A stretch of DNA of 48,469 nt from assembly GCF_001468085.1 (NCBI RefSeq), contig NZ_LNZB01000011.1, positions 1 to 48,469 of the forward strand. Direction: 5' to 3'. The translations under genes were made by a program, and so were the position numbers. This DNA is from Legionella waltersii. Its GTDB lineage: Bacteria > Pseudomonadota > Gammaproteobacteria > Legionellales > Legionellaceae. The notes below the pieces were generated by a model. That model was not told the origin of the DNA, searched no databases, and saw only the letters and a list, made by a program, of their open reading frames with translations. Below are positions 35,510-44,154 of this stretch, in pieces; position 1 is the first letter of the stretch, and the number at the start of each line of letters is the position of its first letter.

Positions 35510-36256
35510 ATGAAATTACTCAACTATTTTCCGTGGTCTAAAGAAGCATGGGTTTCGTATGCACAATGTCGTTCCACACTCTGGTGGCCTTTGAGTTATC
35601 TTTTTTTAGCTCCACTCGCTGTTCTTATTATTTTGGGGGCAATTCTTCCTTTGAGTTTGTTTTTGAAAGGATGGATAAGCTTTGATCATGCTTTTATTAA
35701 TTATCCATATATGTTGTTGGTTTCATCACTTGTATTTTTTGCACTATTTCCTTTTTTAGATGGACTCTATCGATTAATTAAAGATCAGTTAGCAGGAAAT
35801 GAATTTGATGAAAATACAGCTTTTAAGCACATAAGACATTCAAAGCCTATGGCAATTGCCATGGGGCCTATTCTCCTTGGAATACTTCTACTTGAGTTTT
35901 TGGGCTCATTGTTTCTGCCTTTTAAATTAGCTGCTCTGGTGATTTATCTCTTAGCAGTATTTACGCCTATTTTGTGTGTCTATGATTCTGAGATATCATG
36001 GCACAAGGCTTGGGAGTCTATCCAGTTTGCATTGAACAATAAAAAACTAGTATTGCAGGTATGGGGCATGAGACTGCTCATTCTTGTAGCTTTGATATTA
36101 CCTTGGGTCATCGTCGCGTTAACAGGAAGTCACAAGGCATTAAAGGCATTAACCATTGTCTTGGCTATTCCAAGTTTTGTGTATTTGTTTGTAAAAATTT
36201 TACCCTTTTATTTTTATTACCCTGCTTACGTCCATAAGCAAATCGAACAAGGTTAG
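35510..36256 (+). CDS. Integral membrane protein, unknown
   Basis: A protein of about 248 aa with five or six hydrophobic helices (for example WPLSYLFLAPLAVLIILGAI, MLLVSSLVFFALFPFLDGLY, GPILLGILLLEFLGSLF, LLILVALILPWVIVAL). A short cytosolic segment after helix 2 reads RLIKDQLAGNEFDENTAFKHIRHSKP. There is no recognised family, although the shape resembles BPSS1780-type membrane proteins. An upstream ATG at 35498 adds four residues, but AAAGG at 35501-35505 favours ATG 35510. It lies just to the right of the DnaA-box array. Confidence 0.8.
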   Translation: MKLLNYFPWSKEAWVSYAQCRSTLWWPLSYLFLAPLAVLIILGAILPLSLFLKGWISFDHAFINYPYMLLVSSLVFFALFPFLDGLYRLIKDQLAGNEFDENTAFKHIRHSKPMAIAMGPILLGILLLEFLGSLFLPFKLAALVIYLLAVFTPILCVYDSEISWHKAWESIQFALNNKKLVLQVWGMRLLILVALILPWVIVALTGSHKALKALTIVLAIPSFVYLFVKILPFYFYYPAYVHKQIEQG

Positions 36257-36289
36257 TATTCATCCTCAGTTCTGTGGGTTTAACTAATT

Positions 36290-36350
36290 GGCTTCCTTAC
36301 GGCCACAGCTAGTATTTGTATAGATAAATCTTGCAGTAGCTGTAAGGAAA
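36290..36350. repeat. Imperfect hairpin with decayed element end
   Basis: TTCCTT...ACAGCTA (36293-36311) pairs with TAGCTGTAAGGAA (36337-36349), with a bulge. The left arm GCTTCCTTACGGCCACAGCT matches 15 of 20 bases of the 14142 element's end. It lies between convergent genes and may serve as a two-way terminator. Confidence 0.5.
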
Positions 36351-36364
36351 CGAGAGTTGTATTT

Positions 36365-36601
36365 TTAGTAACAACGTAATTGCCCCCACATATTTCTCCA
36401 GCAGCCTGGATGATAAGGGGCAGGGGTTGCAAATGGTCCTGGGTGGTTTGGAACACAAGTACCATTGTATATTGCTGGATGATATCCTTCGCCACAACCT
36501 CCAGCAGCATTAGCTACGGATGTCATGCTTAGCGCCATAAAGAACAAACCGGACATTACTACCATTTTTAACAACCCTGAACACATAGAACGTGTATTCA
36601 T
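36365..36601 (-). CDS. Small exported Cys-rich protein, 78 aa
   Basis: A strong AGGAGG precedes ATG 36601. The signal peptide ends at about residue 32 (VANA-A). The mature part of 46 residues is GCGEGYHPAIYNGTCVPNHPGPF-PAPYHPGCWRNMWGQLRCY. It is rich in Gly, Pro, His and four Cys, with a GxHP...GxCxPN pattern. Such short GC/HP-rich exported proteins recur in Legionella, with no known function. I infer disulfide bonding and possible metal binding by His. Confidence 0.8.
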   Translation of the reverse strand: MNTRSMCSGLLKMVVMSGLFFMALSMTSVANAAGGCGEGYHPAIYNGTCVPNHPGPFATPAPYHPGCWRNMWGQLRCY

Positions 36602-36955
36602 GGTATCCTCCTTTTGTTGTTTTACTGTTTTTCTAACACACAGAGTAAGTATAGGATCAAATTACAGAATATGGGTGAAATATGATCACAAAGTGTTTGC
36701 ATAGACCATTTTGGTGTTTGCGTTTTCCTCCTCCTCTCCATCGATCTCTTATTTACCTCTGGCCAACCGAGCCATGACCCTAAGGGTGTAGATAATAATT
36801 ACAAAAGCATGCTGACTTGTTGGGCTCACTGTACGAGCATATGCAACATAAGCTCGTTTTATTTTGTACTACTATTATTAAATAATAAGTCTTTTTAAGA
36901 GCGCTCTCTAAAAAAGGAGTGGGTCAAATTTAGATGAAATTAGGGTTCAAGAGCA
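36602..36955. other. Gene-free space between divergent genes
   Basis: This 354-bp space holds the promoters of the small exported protein (minus strand) and the phosphoribosyltransferase (plus strand). Apart from an AT-rich segment at about 36855-36895 (TTATTAAATAATAAG), I see no repeat, RNA gene or open frame worth naming. Confidence 0.5.
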
Positions 36956-37609
36956 ATGGAAAGATTTCAGAATCGCTATCAAGCAGGTCAATTACTGAGT
37001 GAGAAACTAAAACATTACGCAAATCGCAACGATGTAATCGTTTTAGCGTTGCCTCGAGGAGGGGTGCCTGTTGCAGCAATGATAGCAAAGGAGCTGCATG
37101 CATCTCTGGATGTAATGATAGTAAGGAAACTTGGAGTCCCTGGCCATGAAGAGCTTGCATTTGGTGCATTAGCGAGCAATGGTGTAAAGGTTTATAACAA
37201 AGATTTATTAAAACAGCTGTTTTGGTTGACAAGCGAGCAAATTGATTCCGTAATTGCAAAAGAAGAAAAAGAGCTGATAAGGCGGAATAAAACGTACCGT
37301 GGAGATAATCCATTTCCTTTGATTAGGGATAAAATCGTCATTTTAGTCGATGATGGCATAGCTACTGGAGCAAGCATGCGTGCTGCAGTTATGGCCGTGC
37401 GTCAAGAAAATCCAAAAAAAATAATTATTGCTGTGCCGGTTGCTCCACTTGATACGAGTTCAGTTCTGACAAAGTTGGTGGATGACTACGTTTGTTTATT
37501 AACACCAATCGATTTCTCAGCGGTAGGTCTTTGGTATGATGATTTTTCTCAAACAGAAGATGATGAAGTGATTCTTCTTTTAAGGGATTTTATGGCGGGT
37601 GTGTCTTGA
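36956..37609 (+). CDS. Phosphoribosyltransferase family protein
   Basis: A 217-aa cytosolic protein with the type I PRTase fold. The PRPP loop is KIVILVDDGIATGASMRAA at about 126-144, and ALPRGGVPVA at 31-40 is the first (PPi) loop. The segment VRKLGVPGHEELAFGALASNG (56-76) is typical of the stand-alone bacterial PRTases often found fused to or beside dienelactone hydrolases, whose substrate is unknown. No nucleotide-biosynthesis partner is nearby. It is convergent with the outer-membrane protein gene, separated by a clean hairpin. Confidence 0.9.
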   Translation: MERFQNRYQAGQLLSEKLKHYANRNDVIVLALPRGGVPVAAMIAKELHASLDVMIVRKLGVPGHEELAFGALASNGVKVYNKDLLKQLFWLTSEQIDSVIAKEEKELIRRNKTYRGDNPFPLIRDKIVILVDDGIATGASMRAAVMAVRQENPKKIIIAVPVAPLDTSSVLTKLVDDYVCLLTPIDFSAVGLWYDDFSQTEDDEVILLLRDFMAGVS

Positions 37610-37624
37610 TGCAGGTGGTGAGAT

Positions 37625-37651
37625 GCCTTTTCTTTCGTAGAAAGAAAAGGC
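37625..37651. terminator. Bidirectional hairpin between convergent genes
   Basis: A perfect 12-bp stem GCCTTTTCTTTC / GAAAGAAAAGGC (37625-37636 and 37640-37651) with a GTA loop separates the phosphoribosyltransferase (plus) and the outer-membrane protein (minus). The stem itself carries T-rich stretches, so it may act in both directions. Confidence 0.75.
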
Positions 37652-37660
37652 TGGATGGTG

Positions 37661-38392
37661 TTAAGCAGTATACTGAACACCGAACAAAGCAGCATTAACT
37701 GTAGGATTTTGATCGTTAACGTTTAAGCTTGCTCTTAAAGTACCTAAATTCAAATTCCCTGTTGTTTTAGGACTTGCCCCAAAGGCGACTAGATAGGAAC
37801 CAGTAATGGCCAAGTTTTCATTAATGTTATAGGCTGCGCCTAATTTAATTTCTGGAAGTACGGCGGCTTTATTTGTTTTAATTTCTAGGGTATCAATCAA
37901 AGGAAAGCCAAATGGGGCAATGGAGGCGTTGCTTTTGGTTGACATGTTTTGAATCATTGCGCCAACCTTGCCCGACAATGTGAAATAGGTTTGGATATAA
38001 CTTATTCCGAAAAGGGCATCAAACCCAGTCAATGTATTGCTTATTGTTAAGTTAACTGGGGCAGCTGCGATACCGGTCCCTGTTGTTGGGGAATAAGACG
38101 ATTTACCATAGTAACCCCAAGCAACCTCACCAGTTAAACCAAATTGATCATCCCACATACTGATCATGCCTGCTGCTAAGCGAGCGGCAAACCCATCGTT
38201 TTTTTCTGTTGATGTGAGCGATGTATTACTTCCTGTAATGGAATAATTGTATCCATCAATTGAATTCCAAGCGTATCCACCTTCAAGGGAGAAAAAGGGA
38301 TTAACGGACAAATTGGAGTCCCCCATACCTCCAGCATTGGAGTTAGAGATTAATGCTGAGCTGATCAAGGAAATTAAGAGTAGTCTTTTCAT
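37661..38392 (-). CDS. Outer-membrane beta-barrel protein
   Basis: A 243-aa exported protein. The signal peptide is MKRLLLISLISSALISNSNA. The mature part alternates strands rich in aromatic and small residues (SLEGGYAWNSIDGYNYS, GEVAWGYYGKSSY, FDALFGISYIQTYFTLSGKVGAMIQ, IKLGAAYNINENLAITGSYLVAFG). It ends in VNAALFGVQYTA, consistent with an eight-stranded OmpA/OmpW-like barrel. Similar barrels are abundant in Legionella outer membranes. Role: porin-like or adhesive, unknown. Confidence 0.85.
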   Translation of the reverse strand: MKRLLLISLISSALISNSNAGGMGDSNLSVNPFFSLEGGYAWNSIDGYNYSITGSNTSLTSTEKNDGFAARLAAGMISMWDDQFGLTGEVAWGYYGKSSYSPTTGTGIAAAPVNLTISNTLTGFDALFGISYIQTYFTLSGKVGAMIQNMSTKSNASIAPFGFPLIDTLEIKTNKAAVLPEIKLGAAYNINENLAITGSYLVAFGASPKTTGNLNLGTLRASLNVNDQNPTVNAALFGVQYTA

Positions 38393-38490
38393 TTGTTATA
38401 CCTGCTCCTTGCCAATGATTTGTTTGTAATTTGTATAATTTAAAACAGAACGAAGAGGATGACAATCGATTTATTTTTTGGAATTCAATG

Positions 38491-38525
38491 TTTTTTAACG
38501 AAGAGATTGGGTGTTTTTCGTAAGC
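38491..38525 (-). repeat. Partial family B repeat, inverted
   Basis: TTTTTTAACGAAGAGATTGG followed by GTGTTTTTCGTAAG is the reverse complement of the left end of the 24684-24804 element, with few changes. To its left the similarity fades after about 20 more bases. It is a decayed fragment of the same family. Confidence 0.7.
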
Positions 38526-38734
38526 ATTTCAAGCACCAAGTGCACCACATAAACTAGATAACTTCAAACAATCAACCCCTTTTCCTCCCTTCGGGCACCT
38601 TCTCCCCATTCCTGGGGCGAAAGGGAAATTGAAGGCAGTTATTTAGAAGTCCTGAGCTAAATGAGGTCATGAATCAGCTTGGTAAGGAAAGTAGCATTTG
38701 GCTTTTGCACTGATTTTATTGGAACTTTTACAAG

Positions 38735-38882
38735 CTATTCACAAAGTTATTCACAGAAATTGTGGATAACCCAAAAGACAATTAGTTCCTGATATTTTAA
38801 ATATCGTTATAAATCAATTGGTTAGTAATTTTCTTGTGGTTTATCTATCGATGAATTACCTAATGAGCTTAATTTATCCACA
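38735..38882. other. DnaA-box array (right, inverted)
   Basis: Boxes are TTATTCACA at 38747-38755, TGTGGATAA at 38761-38769, TTATCCACA at 38874-38882 and the one-mismatch CTATTCACA at 38735-38743. The first 35 bases are the inverted counterpart of 35241-35275 (32 of 35 identical). Two inverted arrays 3.5 kb apart are unusual. Confidence 0.75.
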
Positions 38883-39130
38883 AAGCGTATCCGATGAGGC
38901 TTATGCTGTGTTTAATCCCTTGGGATAATGACCTATTGTCCTATAAGCGCGATTAAGCTCTTAGAGGTGAACTATTAGGTTTCATATCAAGTTGTCGTCG
39001 CGCTTCCTCTCTAACCCCCATTATTAAACCAGCTAACCTATTAAGAACCATCAGCTCTCTCTCCAGTCGCCTTGCGGTAGATGACAAGCCTATTACTCAT
39101 TCAACGCATCAACTCAAATGACCACATACC

Positions 39131-41146
39131 CTAGTGATTACTTCCAGATTGCGCTGGATTTGATGATTTATTGACTGTTTCGTAATAGTCTTGCAAGTCT
39201 ATTAAAGCTGATTCTAATGCAGAGGTATTGTATATATCAGACTTGGTTTTAGAGATTAACTCTTCATATTCCTCCACAATATAACTTAACTCGGAATGAC
39301 TGTCTTCAAATGCTTGTGCATCGATTCGTTGTATCTGAGTCAATAGATCATCAAACTCTATTTTTAACTGATTGAATTGGGTTTTACTTCCATTGTCGGA
39401 AGGTGTGATGGGTTGATCCTCTGATTCATCCTTTTTTTGAGTTAGTTTATACACAAGAATAAACAAAAGGACTCCCACTGGGATTAAGGCCAATAAACCA
39501 AGATAGATGTTTGAATTTTGAGCAGTGCTGGTATCTATGGTTTTATCTGTACAAATTCCATTATCAGAAGCACAGGTTAGGGTTGTATTGGTTGGTGTAC
39601 TATTAAATAAAGAAGGATAATGCACAGGTTCAACACTGGCAGTATACCCGCTTTGTATGGCGGGAGTTATTGGGGGTGCAATTTGAGCTGGTGTAGGAGG
39701 GCTAGGCAGTCCCTTCAATTCATGTTGGGTGCTAATCCAATTGTGCATTGAACCTATGAGTTTATTGAGTTCTTGTGTTTGTCCCGTAATGGTTTCAAAG
39801 GATGAACCTGCGATTTTGGGATTTGATAAATGGTTAACTACGTCATTGACTTTTGATGTTAGCTTGCCTTGGGTTTTAGATAGGTCAGAGGTAGTTGAAG
39901 GATACTGAGAAAGTGTATCTTGGTTTTTAATGTAGGTGTTTAATTTCTCTTGTTCGTTACTAAACCACTTTTTAAAAAGAGATAGATCTTGCTCATCTCT
40001 TATCGCTTTATGATAGGCTTGGGTGTTTTCCTCAATGATTTCATTAATATGCACGGAGGAGTCCCCTATAAAGAGATTGATTTCGTTGAGCAAAGTAAGC
40101 ATTTGTCTTTTGAATTGATAAACAGTATAGACTTCACCAGCTTGACCTAGAAGATCAGAGATATCTTGAATGACCTTTTGAAATCGCTCAAGTTCATTGA
40201 GATCGGATACTGCTTTACCATAATGATCAAGCACTTTGTCGCTACTGGAAATTAATTTGAAATCCTTACAATCTTTTAGTTGCTTTGAGGAAAGAAATAA
40301 GGACGGTATTGGGTTCGTTGTTAAATCAGTGGATTTAGATGCACATTCCTTTGCTGCTTGGGTGGGATAGGCCGATTTGTCGTCGATTCTTTGCATTTGG
40401 TACTCATAAGGATGGGGATTTACTTTATTCTGGTTAAGAGCGAAATGGAGCACGCGATTGCGCTCGGTTGACAGTCTTCGAATTTCTTTAGATAACTCAC
40501 CTAACTTGTCTCGCAACAATTGGGTTTCCAATTTGTAATCTAGGTGAGGTTGTATTTTACTATCCACCACCTGTCGAAAATTGGCTAGAAATAGGCGATC
40601 TGACCCAACCAGGGGAGAGATGTTCTTTTCTACAGTTCGAACGTAGCGTGTGATCAGCTCCAATTGTTCTTTAACTTGCTGAATGTTTGGATTTTGGCTC
40701 AATCCCTTCAACATATTATTCACATCAAGTAGGACATAATTCATAGGATGGTTTAGATGGTCACTTGATAGATCTTGTGTTCGCAACAGTAAATAATCGC
40801 CCACGTTTTGCATTAAATCATAAATAGGAGGCCATTCCATGCGTTGGCTATCTATAGGACGCACATGAAAATCCTCTTGAGTTAGACCATGTCGAGGTCG
40901 GTATGCATTGGAAAAAAACCATGAACCTTCGTAGACGTTAATTAAAGCCTGATCATCACTAGCGAACCAAGAGCTTGGATTTACTAAATAATCCGAATGA
41001 ATGCCTGAGCTAGCACGGGTTTTTAACACCCATTCCCTAAAACTTAACTCTTCCTGTGTATAACAACTTTCAGAATACAACAAGAAACGTCTGGTGTCTG
41101 GCATCGGTCGGTAAGTTGCTACAAATTCCCTTTTTTCTCTTCCCAT
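39131..41146 (-). CDS. Unrecognised coiled-coil protein with one membrane helix
   Basis: A 671-aa protein without a signal peptide. A roughly 150-residue N-terminal domain is rich in aromatic residues (FVATYRPMPDTRRFLLYSE). Long helical, charged stretches follow (LRDKLGELSKEIRRLSTERN and others). A Pro/Thr-rich linker near 500-545 leads to a single helix, LGLLALIPVGVLLFILVYKL, at about 549-568, and an acidic C-terminal coil ends the protein. The frame reaches back to 41239 through a TTG, but AAGGAG nine bases before ATG 41146 decides the start. I do not recognise the family. The layout is compatible with a Dot/Icm effector or a Legionella-specific envelope protein. Confidence 0.8.
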   Translation of the reverse strand: MGREKREFVATYRPMPDTRRFLLYSESCYTQEELSFREWVLKTRASSGIHSDYLVNPSSWFASDDQALINVYEGSWFFSNAYRPRHGLTQEDFHVRPIDSQRMEWPPIYDLMQNVGDYLLLRTQDLSSDHLNHPMNYVLLDVNNMLKGLSQNPNIQQVKEQLELITRYVRTVEKNISPLVGSDRLFLANFRQVVDSKIQPHLDYKLETQLLRDKLGELSKEIRRLSTERNRVLHFALNQNKVNPHPYEYQMQRIDDKSAYPTQAAKECASKSTDLTTNPIPSLFLSSKQLKDCKDFKLISSSDKVLDHYGKAVSDLNELERFQKVIQDISDLLGQAGEVYTVYQFKRQMLTLLNEINLFIGDSSVHINEIIEENTQAYHKAIRDEQDLSLFKKWFSNEQEKLNTYIKNQDTLSQYPSTTSDLSKTQGKLTSKVNDVVNHLSNPKIAGSSFETITGQTQELNKLIGSMHNWISTQHELKGLPSPPTPAQIAPPITPAIQSGYTASVEPVHYPSLFNSTPTNTTLTCASDNGICTDKTIDTSTAQNSNIYLGLLALIPVGVLLFILVYKLTQKKDESEDQPITPSDNGSKTQFNQLKIEFDDLLTQIQRIDAQAFEDSHSELSYIVEEYEELISKTKSDIYNTSALESALIDLQDYYETVNKSSNPAQSGSNH

Positions 41147-41359
41147 ACTTCTCACTCCTTGAGAAAACAAAAAAACATAAGGGTCACATCCTGTTGACAA
41201 TAGGTTTTTTTGCTGTCGACTAATAACATCCCTAACCAATTAGGTAATTATTGCTCCAATTATTTGATAACACTGTTTGACTTATTAAGCAATAGTTGAA
41301 CAAATCTTTTGTATTTCCCAGTTTTTTGGTAAATTATTCATTTAATTCTGGGAATTCTT

Positions 41360-41845
41360 ATGCCTTCTTTTGATATTGTTTCTAAAATGGATGAAGTAGA
41401 GTTACGTCATGCGGTTGATAACTCTGTACGTGAAGTTGGAACGCGATTTGATTTCCGAGGTGTTGAAGCAACTATTGAGTTAAAAGAATTAACGGTAACA
41501 TTGCGATCTGAATCCGATTTTCAAGTTAGACAGCTAGAAGACTTGTTTCGAAATCATTGTTCAAAAAGGAATGTCAGCACCCTAGGGGTTGAGATCGAAG
41601 ACAAGCCTATTCACAGTGGCAAATTTTATTCATTAAACATGACGTTTAAACAAGGAATTGACCAACCTGCTGCTAAAGACCTTGTGAAATTCATTAAAGA
41701 ATCCAAGGCAAAAGTTCAAACGTCTATCCAGGGCGACAAAGTAAGAGTAAGTGGTAAAAAGCGAGATGATTTGCAAGAAGTTATTGCTCTACTTAAAAAA
41801 TCGGATATTGAGCTACCTTTGCAATTTGAGAACTTTAGAGATTAG
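41360..41845 (+). CDS. yajQ: YajQ family nucleotide-binding protein (UPF0234)
   Basis: A 161-aa cytosolic protein beginning PSFDIVSKMDEVELRHAVDN, with GTRFDFRGVEATIE and a closing SGKKRDDLQEVIALLK, all standard YajQ segments. Length is normal (about 163). YajQ-like proteins bind RNA or cyclic di-GMP in some species (Xanthomonas XC_3703). It is convergent with a GGDEF-EAL gene that ends 9 bp away, which makes a c-di-GMP link attractive but unproven. Confidence 0.95.
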   Translation: MPSFDIVSKMDEVELRHAVDNSVREVGTRFDFRGVEATIELKELTVTLRSESDFQVRQLEDLFRNHCSKRNVSTLGVEIEDKPIHSGKFYSLNMTFKQGIDQPAAKDLVKFIKESKAKVQTSIQGDKVRVSGKKRDDLQEVIALLKKSDIELPLQFENFRD

Positions 41846-41854
41846 TCCCAAGCA

Positions 41855-44095
41855 TTAATCTTTGTTACTCACTTCAGTGAGCTTTTTACTCTCATAGACT
41901 AGCTTAACAAATTCTTCATGTGGCAATGGCTTACTGAATAAGAAACCTTGTCCATAATGGCACTTTTTGGACACGAGGTACTTCAATTGTTGTAGGGTTT
42001 CTATTCCTTCAGCAATAATTCTCATTCCTAACTCTTGGGCTAATTTAATAATGATATCAATAATAACGACTTTTTCGTGGTCGTTCTGAATGTCTGCAAT
42101 AAAGCTCTTATCGATCTTAAGACAATCAATGGGGAGAGAATTGAGTCGATTTAAAGAGGAATATTCTATTCCAAAATCATCTAAAGACAATCTAACTCCC
42201 ATGTCTGATATGGAGTTGAGCACTTTAGATATTTCAGAGTTGTCACCAATTAGCAAATTTTCAGTTATTTCGAGTTCAATATATCCAGATGGGATATCGT
42301 AATCATTAATTGTTTGCTCTAAGGCTCTAAGAAATTGGTTGTTCGCTAATTGTATTGGTGAAATATTGATGGAAAAGGTTAATTTAGAATTGAATTTATC
42401 AATCCATTGTCTAATTTGTTCACAAGACCTTTTTATAACCCACTGACCTAGATCAACGATGAGTCCTGTGCTTTCAGCTACGGGTATAAACTCGCCAGGA
42501 CTAACAGTGCCCAAAGTCTCATTCGTCCACCTTAAAAGAATCTCGGCACCAACTACTTCCGAAGTGATTAAATTATATTGAGGTTGGAAATAAAGAGTAA
42601 ATTCATCATTATGTAGGGCTATACGTAAATGACTTTCAAGCTCCGACTCTCTGTGTTGCAGATAACCCAATTGCTCGGTGTAAAAATGATAGTTGTTTTT
42701 GCCACTGTCTTTAGACTTATACATCGCCAAATCTGCTTTTCTTAATAAATCTTCCGTGGTACTGCCATCAACGGGGAAGATGGATATACCTATGCTGACT
42801 GTTACAGTGATCAGTTTTCCATTAATTGTGTAAGGGGTATTGATCTCATTTAAAATTCTTTCCGCTAAATGGCGGGCGTTCGAAGCGGTTTTTAAGCTTT
42901 GTGAAATTAGAGTGAACTCATCTCCTCCAACTCTTGATACTAAATCCCCTTTGCGGACTAATAGTTTTAGACGATTTGAAAATTGTTTTAAAAGTTCATC
43001 TCCATGGATATGTCCAAACGTATCATTAATGGCTTTAAAATTATCTAAATCAATAAGTAACAAGGCTAAAGACGAGCTGTTTCTAAGGGCATTGGCTATG
43101 GATTTATCCAATAATTCTTCAAACTCTCTACGGTTAAATAAATTGGTTAAAGAGTCATGGGAGGCAATGTATTGCAGTTCATCCTGCTTTATTTTTAGTT
43201 TTTTCTGAGCATTAAGTACAGCAGAGTAGGACAGTACGTAATTAATAACAAAGCAGGTGCAGGGAATAAAATAGGCCAACACTTTTAAAAAATAGGCTAT
43301 GTTAAAGGCACTGTCGTAGGGTGTATTCGACAAAAGCATGATATAGATGGAGAGCACTACTTGAGTTAATGCCATGTAAAAGATGCAATCGGATAAAATA
43401 TTGGGATGAAATGTATACGTTTTAGGGTAAATAATGATCATCACTATCAGGTAGATAAAGATCGAAATGAGCTCATAAGGCCTTGATAAATAAGCGTCTT
43501 GAAAAAGCATTTGAGGTAGTTCAATCACACCAGCAGCATAGTAAATCAAAGTGACGGCAGTTAAGACTAAAAAAATGGTCAACAAAATAAACGTTCCCAA
43601 GTTTAAAGTTTGATCACTTTTAGAGTTCATCATTAACACGAGTCCGATGATTAAAATCAGGCCACTGATGCTGTTAGCGAAAATCCAAACTAAGGCGTCT
43701 AAATTATTTTTTTCATTGTAAGTTAAAGAAAGACTATCAATTGTTAGCGAGTGTAATGCCTCAACAGATCCAGAAAACAATACTGATAGACCAATAATCA
43801 AGGCAATTTTATTATTGCTTAACCTAAATTGTGTGAAGGCAAGTAATACGGTTACTGCCGCTAGAGAAAAACCAGACCATTGCAACAAGGATTGACGAAA
43901 ATAACCACGGATTTGTGATTCAAACAGCAATGTATTAGTTGCGCTTTTGGGGCTGATAATGTTTTTGACATTACCAAAATCTAAGCCCCAGTTGATACCT
44001 AGATAAGGGAGACCCAAAAGCAAGATAATAATTAAAACTAAAAAATGAGGGACTCGTCTCAGAGTGGTTTCATTTAATAGGAATGAATTGTTCAT
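41855..44095 (-). CDS. Membrane GGDEF-EAL diguanylate cyclase/phosphodiesterase
   Basis: A 746-aa inner-membrane regulator. Residues 1-295 carry about eight helices forming a MASE-like sensor. The GGDEF domain follows with the intact active site RVGGDEF (390-394 for GGDEF) and an I-site RKGD (381-384) exactly five residues before it. The EAL domain has GAEILLRW (EIL in place of EAL, at 518-520), DDFGIEYSS and KIDKSFI, and AEGIET near the end. The catalytic parts of both domains look intact. It would make and break c-di-GMP, with direction unknown. Regulation is probably by a membrane or periplasmic signal. Confidence 0.95.
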   Translation of the reverse strand: MNNSFLLNETTLRRVPHFLVLIIILLLGLPYLGINWGLDFGNVKNIISPKSATNTLLFESQIRGYFRQSLLQWSGFSLAAVTVLLAFTQFRLSNNKIALIIGLSVLFSGSVEALHSLTIDSLSLTYNEKNNLDALVWIFANSISGLILIIGLVLMMNSKSDQTLNLGTFILLTIFLVLTAVTLIYYAAGVIELPQMLFQDAYLSRPYELISIFIYLIVMIIIYPKTYTFHPNILSDCIFYMALTQVVLSIYIMLLSNTPYDSAFNIAYFLKVLAYFIPCTCFVINYVLSYSAVLNAQKKLKIKQDELQYIASHDSLTNLFNRREFEELLDKSIANALRNSSSLALLLIDLDNFKAINDTFGHIHGDELLKQFSNRLKLLVRKGDLVSRVGGDEFTLISQSLKTASNARHLAERILNEINTPYTINGKLITVTVSIGISIFPVDGSTTEDLLRKADLAMYKSKDSGKNNYHFYTEQLGYLQHRESELESHLRIALHNDEFTLYFQPQYNLITSEVVGAEILLRWTNETLGTVSPGEFIPVAESTGLIVDLGQWVIKRSCEQIRQWIDKFNSKLTFSINISPIQLANNQFLRALEQTINDYDIPSGYIELEITENLLIGDNSEISKVLNSISDMGVRLSLDDFGIEYSSLNRLNSLPIDCLKIDKSFIADIQNDHEKVVIIDIIIKLAQELGMRIIAEGIETLQQLKYLVSKKCHYGQGFLFSKPLPHEEFVKLVYESKKLTEVSNKD

Positions 44096-44154
44096 TATTA
44101 TACCTTAACATCCTTGTGCCAAATTAATTATTACAAGCATATAATATGCCCATT

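Larger units (their letters stand above)
38393..39130. other. Gene-poor 738-bp region with repeats and DnaA boxes
   Basis: No gene is clearly supported here. Going right it holds a decayed family B end (38491-38525), a G/C-rich palindromic patch (38579-38635, TTCTCCCC...GGGGCGAAAGGG), the 17-base word also found at 71-87 (38638-38654) and the right DnaA-box array. The last stretch (38900-39130) has only a dubious 32-codon frame at 38953-39051 on the minus strand. Confidence 0.6.

Noticed and set aside
34933..38900. Calling this the chromosomal origin oriC
   Set aside because: DnaA boxes alone are not enough; dnaA, dnaN, rpmH, gidA and parAB are all absent and strand bias does not switch clearly.
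38953..39051. 32-codon minus-strand frame (MVLNRLAGLIMGVREEARRQ...)
   Set aside because: A GGAG lies at a long distance upstream and the frame looks helical, but it is too short and isolated to support without conservation.
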